From NCBI GenBank assembly GCA_024235715.1, contig JACKLW010000005.1:496001-560000 (forward strand): 64,000 nt of DNA. Reading direction: 5' to 3'. The notes under the pieces were generated by a model. That model was not told the DNA's origin and searched no databases. It saw nothing but the letters and a program-made list of their open reading frames with translations. The position numbers and the translations under genes are program-made. This document shows positions 59,890 to 64,000 of the stretch, in pieces (the stretch's first letter is position 1; each line of letters starts with the position of its first letter). The DNA comes from Accumulibacter sp. GTDB lineage: Bacteria; Pseudomonadota; Gammaproteobacteria; Burkholderiales; Rhodocyclaceae.

Positions 59890-59911
59890 TACGGGTTCAC
59901 CGAATAGTTAC
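59890..59911 (-). repeat. Right terminal inverted repeat of the IS66-family element
   Basis: 22 bp, exact reverse complement of 57,193-57,214. Confidence 0.93.
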
Positions 59912-59919
59912 CGCAGAGC
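59912..59919. repeat. Right 8-bp target-site duplication
   Basis: CGCAGAGC, identical to 57,185-57,192. Confidence 0.92.
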
Positions 59920-60010
59920 AACGTCAATTTACTTCATCCTATTGTTTTTGTTATGTTTTCTACAATTCAGCGAATCCCGTTCAACATGAAGAAATGCGCC
60001 TTTTTCCAGG

Positions 60011-60056
60011 ACTCTTAATCCATTGGTCGTGAGTTCAAGCCTCACCCGACCCACCA
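60011..60056 (+). repeat. Right direct repeat (partial tRNA-Lys copy, att-like)
   Basis: 46-bp near-copy of the tRNA-Lys 3' half, from the anticodon loop to CCA, without the 5' half, so it is not a gene. It carries CTT at the anticodon position where the intact tRNA has TTT. It is followed by a hairpin GGCCAG-AGTTCGCC-CTGGCC (60,067-60,086) that may be the tRNA's original terminator. Confidence 0.8.
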
Positions 60057-60143
60057 AGCATGCGAAGGCCAGAGTTCGCCCTGGCCCTTGTCGTTTACGA
60101 GCCCGGAGGCCGCGGACTTCGTATTGGCGAATCGCCCCCCTGC

Positions 60144-61190
60144 TCAATGCTCGTGCCGATGATGGATGTCGGGGAAGTGCCGGTGACTGTGCGAGATCGG
60201 CAAATGCCGGTGGCGGTGACTGTGCGGTTCCTCGCCCGCCCAGCCAGCACCGTGTTCGTGCTGGTGGTGCTCGTCGTGGCGGTGGCTGTGCGCGTGCAAC
60301 AGGTCGGCATGGGTATGCTGATGAGCGTGCTGCTCGCTGAGATGCAGCCAGACGCCGACGGCCATCAATGCCGCGGCTGCCCAGAACGACAGTGACGTCG
60401 ACTCGTCGAGAAGGAGCAGCGCGACGGCGGCGCCGATGAACGGTGCGGTCGAGAAGTACGCGCCGGTGCGTGCGGCACCGAGACCACGCAGCGCCAGGAC
60501 GAACAGCACCAGGCTGACCCCGTAGCCGAGCAGGCCAAGGGCCATCGCCGGAATCCCCTGCGACAGGGCGGGCAGCGTCATTCCCAGGGCGAGCGCAAGC
60601 AGGGTATTGACCCCACCGGCTACCAGGCCCTTGCTGCCGGCGATGAACAGCGCGTCCGATGCCGACACATGGCGCGTCAGGTTGTTGTCGATTGCCCAGC
60701 ACAGGCAGGCGGCGCTGATCGCCAGCGGGCCAAGCCAGGTCCCCTGCCCGACGTCAGCGGCCGGCCACGACAGGACCACGCCGCCGGCGACGATGGCCAG
60801 CATCCCCAGGACGATCCGCCGGTCGGCGTTTTCCTTGAAGGCAAGCCAGGCCAGGGCGGCGGTGAGAACCGCTTCGAGATTCAACAACAACGAGGCCGTC
60901 GCGCCGCTGGTGTGCACCAGGCCGTAGAGCAGCGCGACCGGCCCGAGCACGCCGCCGAAGAACATCGCCCCGAGCAACCAGGGCCATTCCGCAGGTGACA
61001 GACCCGCTGGCTGCCAGCGTCGATCGCGGAGCAGACGGGCCACACCCAAGCCGACGCCACTGCCAAGGTAGAGCAATCCGGCGAGCATGATCGGCGGCAT
61101 CTCGCCGACCAGCAGCTTGGCCATCGGCGTGCTGGCGCCGAAGAGAGCAGCCGCCAGCAGGGCATAAATCACGGAGCGGTTCATCAGCAT
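60144..61190 (-). CDS. EamA-family transporter with histidine-rich C-terminal tail
   Basis: A 348-residue drug/metabolite transporter superfamily permease. Ten hydrophobic helices form two EamA repeats (VIYALLAAALFGASTPMAKLLVGEMPPIMLAGLLYLGSG ... and LGPLAISAACLCWAIDNNLTRHVSA ...). The last 63 residues contain about 23 histidines in HxH patterns (HSHRHDEHHQHEH, HSHRHRH), a likely metal-binding cytoplasmic tail. The start at 61190 (or 61184) is chosen just before helix 1. The metal tail and the facing DUF411 gene suggest a metal-linked role, but EamA members usually export metabolites. Confidence 0.85.
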   Translation of the reverse strand: MLMNRSVIYALLAAALFGASTPMAKLLVGEMPPIMLAGLLYLGSGVGLGVARLLRDRRWQPAGLSPAEWPWLLGAMFFGGVLGPVALLYGLVHTSGATASLLLNLEAVLTAALAWLAFKENADRRIVLGMLAIVAGGVVLSWPAADVGQGTWLGPLAISAACLCWAIDNNLTRHVSASDALFIAGSKGLVAGGVNTLLALALGMTLPALSQGIPAMALGLLGYGVSLVLFVLALRGLGAARTGAYFSTAPFIGAAVALLLLDESTSLSFWAAAALMAVGVWLHLSEQHAHQHTHADLLHAHSHRHDEHHQHEHGAGWAGEEPHSHRHRHLPISHSHRHFPDIHHRHEH

Positions 61191-61555
61191 GTGCAGCCCG
61201 GAATGGGGGAAGGGACGCCGCCAGCACCAAACAGCGGCGGCAATGATGGTAGCGCAGTCGCGCGGACCGCGGCCGTGGTGCGATGGCTCCGCGGGCGGGC
61301 GGCGAGGGCGACGAATTGTACGAAGGCACGAGGCTCGCCCTGGCGATCGAGGGTGCACCTGCGACACCGTGCGGCGGATTCTCGAAACGATTAGCAGATT
61401 ATGCGCCCGAGCGCGCTCGCAGAAGTCCTCGCTCAAAGGATTACGGAAATGTAATCTCGGCGTCAGCTTGCGGTAGGCTTTGGCTTTGCAGAATGCCGGA
61501 CTGGCCGACGCGAAAATGCCAGGGCACCAGCCATCCCACCCGACGAGATCCCGCC
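61191..61555. other. Divergent intergenic region between EamA and DUF411 genes
   Basis: A 365-bp gap that must hold both promoters. The only clear structure is an inverted repeat at 61,439-61,456 (listed separately). No gene seen. Confidence 0.45.
61439..61456. promoter_or_regulatory. GATTAC-N6-GTAATC inverted repeat, candidate CopR/CusR-type operator
   Basis: The 6-bp arms GATTAC and GTAATC are perfect complements around GGAAAT. It lies about 100 bp upstream of the DUF411 gene. ATTAC...GTAAT palindromes are typical binding sites of OmpR-type copper regulators (CopR, PcoR, CusR), and DUF411 genes are common in copper loci. No regulator gene is in the window, so assignment is by pattern only. 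Confidence 0.5.
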
Positions 61556-61990
61556 ATGAAACTGCTTCCTATTTTCCTTTCCCTCGCCCTGTTGTCGGCA
61601 AGCGGCGCGTTCGCACAGGGTGCCGCGCGCGTCGAGGTCTACAAGAACGCGGCGTGCAGCTGCTGTGGTGGCTGGGTCGACCACCTGCGCGAAAATGGCT
61701 TCGCGGTAAGCACCCACGACATCGACGATGTTCCGGCGAACCGCGAGAAGCTGGGCATGCCGGAGAAACTGGGCTCGTGCCACACGGCGACGGTGAACGG
61801 CTACGTCATCGAAGGCCACGTCCCGGCAAGTGACATCCAGCGCCTGCTCAAGGAGAAACCGAAAGCGCTCGGTCTCGCGGTGCCGTCGATGCCGGCGGGT
61901 TCGCCGGGGATGGACAGTGCCAACCCGGTGAACTACGACACCCTGCTGGTTGAGCGTGACGGCTCGACCAGCATCTTCTCCAAACACTGA
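61556..61990 (+). CDS. DUF411 periplasmic metal-binding protein
   Basis: A 144-residue exported protein. Signal peptide MKLLPIFLSLALLSASGAFA is followed by the DUF411 domain: VEVYKNAACSCCGGWVDHLRENGFAV with the CSCC metal motif, LGSCHTATVNGYVIEGHVPASDIQRLLKEKP and LAVPSMPAGSPGMD. Members occur in copper, silver and other metal-resistance loci and are predicted to bind metal in the periplasm. It stands alone and is divergent from the EamA gene with the His-rich tail, so the two may share a metal-responsive control region. Confidence 0.9.
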   Translation: MKLLPIFLSLALLSASGAFAQGAARVEVYKNAACSCCGGWVDHLRENGFAVSTHDIDDVPANREKLGMPEKLGSCHTATVNGYVIEGHVPASDIQRLLKEKPKALGLAVPSMPAGSPGMDSANPVNYDTLLVERDGSTSIFSKH

Positions 61991-62332
61991 CTCCAGCGAC
62001 GGCGGCGCGCAGCCGCGGCACGCTGGAGGTACCAGTCCCTCGCCAGGAATCGATCGCGGCGCTGGCAGGCAATTCGCCCGGCAACGGCAGCCCGCTCGGA
62101 GCATCGACGAGCGAAAGCTCGCGAACGCCCGTCGCATGGACGGCGATGGCGTGGAAGCGATTCGCGCCTTCCGGAAAAGCGACTACTATGTGATCAGGGG
62201 CTGCGCGTTTGGCCACCAGGGTGTCTGGCCATGACAGCGCATCCTTCGCGAGGAAATTCTCGCGCCCGACACCAGGATTCGGGAGGCCGTAGCAAGGCCC
62301 CTCCCTCTACCGACGAGAGGAGCGAGCAGACA
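61991..62332. other. Intergenic region with no recognised feature
   Basis: A 342-bp gap between the DUF411 gene and the next hypothetical gene. Open frames exist on both strands but none has a ribosome-binding site or a recognisable protein. The GAGAGG just before 62,333 is the ribosome-binding site of the next gene. Confidence 0.35.
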
Positions 62333-62878
62333 ATGGCGACCAGCAGACCGACATGGCGTGACGTCAAGGCTACCTTGAAGGATTTCGACCGGGCTGATCT
62401 GCTCGGGCTGATCGAAGACCTTTATGCAGCGAGAAAAGACAATCAGGCTTTCCTGCATGCCCGCTTCGGGCTCGGCAGCGATGCCCTCAAACCCTACAAG
62501 GCAATCATCGATCGCTGGCTTTGGCCCGATGTGTTCAGCAACCAGACCTATTCGGTTGCCAACGCGAAGAAACCGATCGCCGATTACCAGAAGGACGTTG
62601 GCGACCCCGAGGGGCTGGCCGAGTTGATGATCTTCTATTGTCGGCACGCAATTGGCTTCAGCACCGAAGTCGGCGTCGCCGACAAGGCCTATTTCGATGC
62701 ATTGATAAAGATGTTCGAGCAGGCACTGACGACGGTCATGACCTTGCCGGAAGCCAAGCGCGAGCACTTCCTCGCCGAAATGGCCGACATCAGGGCAACC
62801 GGCAGGAACCTGGGCTGGGGGGTAGGCAGCGGTTTCAACGATGCCCTGGCGCTCATCGGCCAGAAGCTGGGCGACTGA
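62333..62878 (+). CDS. Conserved hypothetical soluble protein (possibly DUF6155)
   Basis: A 181-residue protein I do not firmly recognise. It has no signal peptide or membrane segment. It reads as mostly helical: WRDVKATLKDFDRADLLGLIEDLYAARKDNQAFLHARFG, YKAIIDRWLWPD, NAKKPIADYQKDVGDPEGLAELMIFYCRHAIGFS. The N-terminal pattern resembles the DUF6155 family of unknown function (from memory, unchecked). The start at 62333 has an AGAGGAG site. Upstream in-frame sequence back to 62231 looks non-coding. Confidence 0.75.
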   Translation: MATSRPTWRDVKATLKDFDRADLLGLIEDLYAARKDNQAFLHARFGLGSDALKPYKAIIDRWLWPDVFSNQTYSVANAKKPIADYQKDVGDPEGLAELMIFYCRHAIGFSTEVGVADKAYFDALIKMFEQALTTVMTLPEAKREHFLAEMADIRATGRNLGWGVGSGFNDALALIGQKLGD

Positions 62879-63063
62879 GCGAAGAACAAGCGAGCCTGGC
62901 GGCGTTGAGCCGGTCGCCATCGAGCGAACTTCCTTACGGTACCGAATGGTCCCTGCCACGGCAATCGCCGTAAGATGCCATGCATGCCGGCCTGAGCACC
63001 GTTGCCGGTGCGAGGACTGCACAGTGGATGCGTCCGGTCTGTAACTCGTGCCGAGGAAATCAC

Positions 63064-63555
63064 ATGAACAAGCACCTGCGGAAGCTTGCCCGTCTGGCAG
63101 GAACATCGACCATTCTCCTGCTCGTCGGATGCAGCACGCTGTCTGCCGAAACCCGGCAGGAACACGTGCATCAGATGGCACACGGGGTCATGCCTTTCGA
63201 CCTGTCACAGACCGTCCATATCTTCAGGATGACCGAGTCTGGAGGCGTTCTGCGCGTCATCGCGAAGGACAGCGCTGCCAGCGATCAGATCGCCCTGATC
63301 CAGCAGCACCTCCAGCACGAGGCACAGCGGTTTCAGCATGGCGACTATGCCGACCCGGCGACGCTGCACGGCGCAGACATGCCGGGCCTGAAGGCGCTTC
63401 AAGCCGGCGCAGCCGGGATCCGTGTCGCGTATGCGATGCTTCCCAGCGGCGCGGAAATCACCTTTCAAGCGACCGATATCCGCCTGATCACAGCCCTGCA
63501 TCGCTGGTTTGGCGCGCAGTTGTCCGAACACGGCGCCGATGCCAGGGCGGAGTGA
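63064..63555 (+). CDS. Conserved hypothetical lipoprotein
   Basis: A 163-residue predicted lipoprotein. The start at 63064 has a CGAGGAAA site and gives a basic N-terminus. A hydrophobic stretch (TSTILLLVGC) with the lipobox LVGC follows. The mature part contains HGVMPFDLSQTVHIFRMTESGGVLRVIAKD, LHGADMPGLKAL and HRWFGAQLSEHGADA. Homologs are sometimes labelled aspartate carbamoyltransferase in databases, but the ATCase motifs (STRT, HPxQ) are absent here, so that name should not be used. Function unknown. Confidence 0.78.
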   Translation: MNKHLRKLARLAGTSTILLLVGCSTLSAETRQEHVHQMAHGVMPFDLSQTVHIFRMTESGGVLRVIAKDSAASDQIALIQQHLQHEAQRFQHGDYADPATLHGADMPGLKALQAGAAGIRVAYAMLPSGAEITFQATDIRLITALHRWFGAQLSEHGADARAE

Positions 63556-63923
63556 GCACAGACTGCAAGCTCAAACGATTCAGGCGGTGTTCGACGACAC
63601 GAAGCAGAAGGAGCGGGAACGGGCACTGCGTGCATTGATTTACGGGGCATCCGTCGTCGAGTGTGCCTCCGTCGCGGCCGCCCCGACAGCCAAGGCAGTC
63701 GCGCTTACCGTCAGGCGAAATGACGTGCCGCGTCCCCTTCGGTCGTGCCGCTGTCCGAACCCAAAGACGTGTAAGGTCGCGTTTCGGGGTACAGCCAAAT
63801 ACAATGGACCTTGCCCTGTTGGCCTTGCCAGAAAAACATGCAGCCTGACCGAGGTCGCGTTTCACTTTTGCCCAGCCGACAAGGTGCTGGTGGGCACATC
63901 GAAGAATCCCACGGAGCAATCGA
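63556..63923. other. Intergenic region with possible gene debris
   Basis: A 368-bp gap. One frame (63,560-63,690) reads coding-like QTIQAVFDDTKQKERERALRALI but lacks a start signal and then degenerates, so it may be a fragment. The 12-mer AGGTCGCGTTTC occurs twice (about 63,773 and 63,852). It also contains the start region of the next gene. Confidence 0.3.
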
Positions 63924-64000
63924 ATGAGCGATCCCGTCTTCCTTACGCGAGTCGTGTTACGCAACTATAAGAGCATCGGCTACTGCGATGTTCGCCTCAA
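63924..64000 (+). CDS. Start of an AAA-type ATPase (truncated by window edge)
   Basis: An ATG at 63924, with a GGAG site 8-11 bp upstream, opens a frame that stays open to the right edge: MSDPVFLTRVVLRNYKSIGYCDVRL. The pattern 'LRNYKSI...V.L' is the standard first strand of RecF/SMC-like AAA ATPases (AAA_15/AAA_21), which precedes the Walker A motif by about 15 residues. The rest is outside the window, so subfamily is unknown. Such genes are frequent in anti-phage and OLD-type systems. Confidence 0.6.
   Translation, partial: MSDPVFLTRVVLRNYKSIGYCDVRL

Larger units (their letters stand above)
57193..59911 (+). mobile_element. Complete IS66-family transposon with a DUF4338 passenger gene
   Basis: A 2,719-bp element with perfect 22-bp terminal inverted repeats (57,193-57,214 and 59,890-59,911, outer bases GTAACTATTCGGTG). 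It is flanked by an exact 8-bp target duplication, CGCAGAGC, at 57,185-57,192 and 59,912-59,919. GTAA ends and 8-bp duplications are IS66-family traits. It has only tnpC-like transposase plus a second gene; tnpA and tnpB are absent, as in the ISBst12-like subgroup. All parts are intact, so insertion looks recent. Confidence 0.93.
55851..60056. mobile_element. Remnant genomic island in tRNA-Lys, bounded by 46-bp direct repeats
   Basis: The stretch between the two copies of the tRNA-Lys 3' half (offset exactly 4,160 bp) carries only accessory content: a broken small gene, a toxin-antitoxin pair and an IS66-family transposon. No integrase or recombination-directionality gene is visible, so the element cannot excise on its own. 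Apart from the IS (2.7 kb), about 1.4 kb of original cargo remains. Confidence 0.72.

Noticed and set aside
60011-60056. A second tRNA-Lys gene
   Set aside because: Only the 3' half from the anticodon loop onward is present. The acceptor 5' strand and D-arm are missing, so it is a direct repeat.
63509-63970. 153-codon frame after the lipoprotein gene
   Set aside because: It overlaps the end of the lipoprotein and the start of the ATPase, has no ribosome-binding site, and its composition changes along its length. At most its first part is debris of an old gene.

Overview
The window is about 63% GC chromosomal DNA from a betaproteobacterium, most likely of the Rhodocyclales and close to Candidatus Accumulibacter. 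This rests on gene order and protein character: minCDE, dusB-fis-purH, argH/algZ-algR-hemCDXY, hemA-prfA-prmC-grxD, ispB/rplU-rpmA-obgE-proB and a sigma-54 type glnK-amtB locus. The organism call is inference, because no rRNA is present. Almost all of the first 55 kb is conserved core genome with high coding density and many ATGA start/stop overlaps.

Layout. 1-5.1 kb: end of pepP, a UbiH-family hydroxylase, minC-minD-minE, dusB-fis. 5.2-9.1 kb: purH, purD, hemF. 9.1-13.6 kb (minus strand): hemC-hemD-hemX-hemY, followed outward by a decayed cytochrome c gene and the algZ-algR sensor/regulator pair. 16.1-19.3 kb: argH, a Ser/Thr kinase carrying a cyclic-nucleotide-binding domain, and an AhpD-like protein. 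19.4-23.1 kb (minus): hemA-prfA-prmC-grxD. 23.2-27.8 kb (minus): a three-gene set of periplasmic binding protein, outer-membrane barrel and a large membrane GGDEF/EAL protein. 28-34 kb: pbpG, then malic enzyme and GTP-dependent PEP carboxykinase facing away from each other. 34-39 kb: an aminotransferase, ampD, pilR-pilS, a small membrane protein and tRNA-Pro. 39-43.4 kb: ispB, rplU-rpmA-obgE-proB. 43.5-48.7 kb (minus): a PilZ protein, zapD, coaE, a SPOR protein, a TrpB2-type synthase and a lipoprotein. 48.9-53.3 kb: two MFS transporters that overlap tail to tail, comM and ubiK. 53.4-55.5 kb: glnK-amtB behind a -24/-12 promoter.

The accessory part starts at tRNA-Lys (55.8 kb). A 46-bp near-copy of the tRNA 3' half lies at 60,011-60,056, which marks a roughly 4.2 kb integrated element that no longer has an integrase. 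It carries a broken small gene, a toxin-antitoxin pair and a complete two-gene IS66-family transposon. The transposon has 22-bp perfect terminal inverted repeats and an exact 8-bp target duplication. Its second gene encodes a DUF4338 (DruA-like) protein, translationally coupled to the transposase by an ATGA overlap. This is the most unusual item in the window.

Beyond the island are an EamA transporter with a histidine-rich tail facing away from a DUF411 metal-binding protein, two uncharacterised genes, and the first codons of an AAA-type ATPase running off the right edge.

Themes: heme synthesis is spread over three clusters (hemF, hemCDXY, hemA). c-di-GMP or surface control appears repeatedly (algZR, pilSR, the GGDEF/EAL protein, the PilZ protein). 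Nitrogen sensing is at glnK-amtB.
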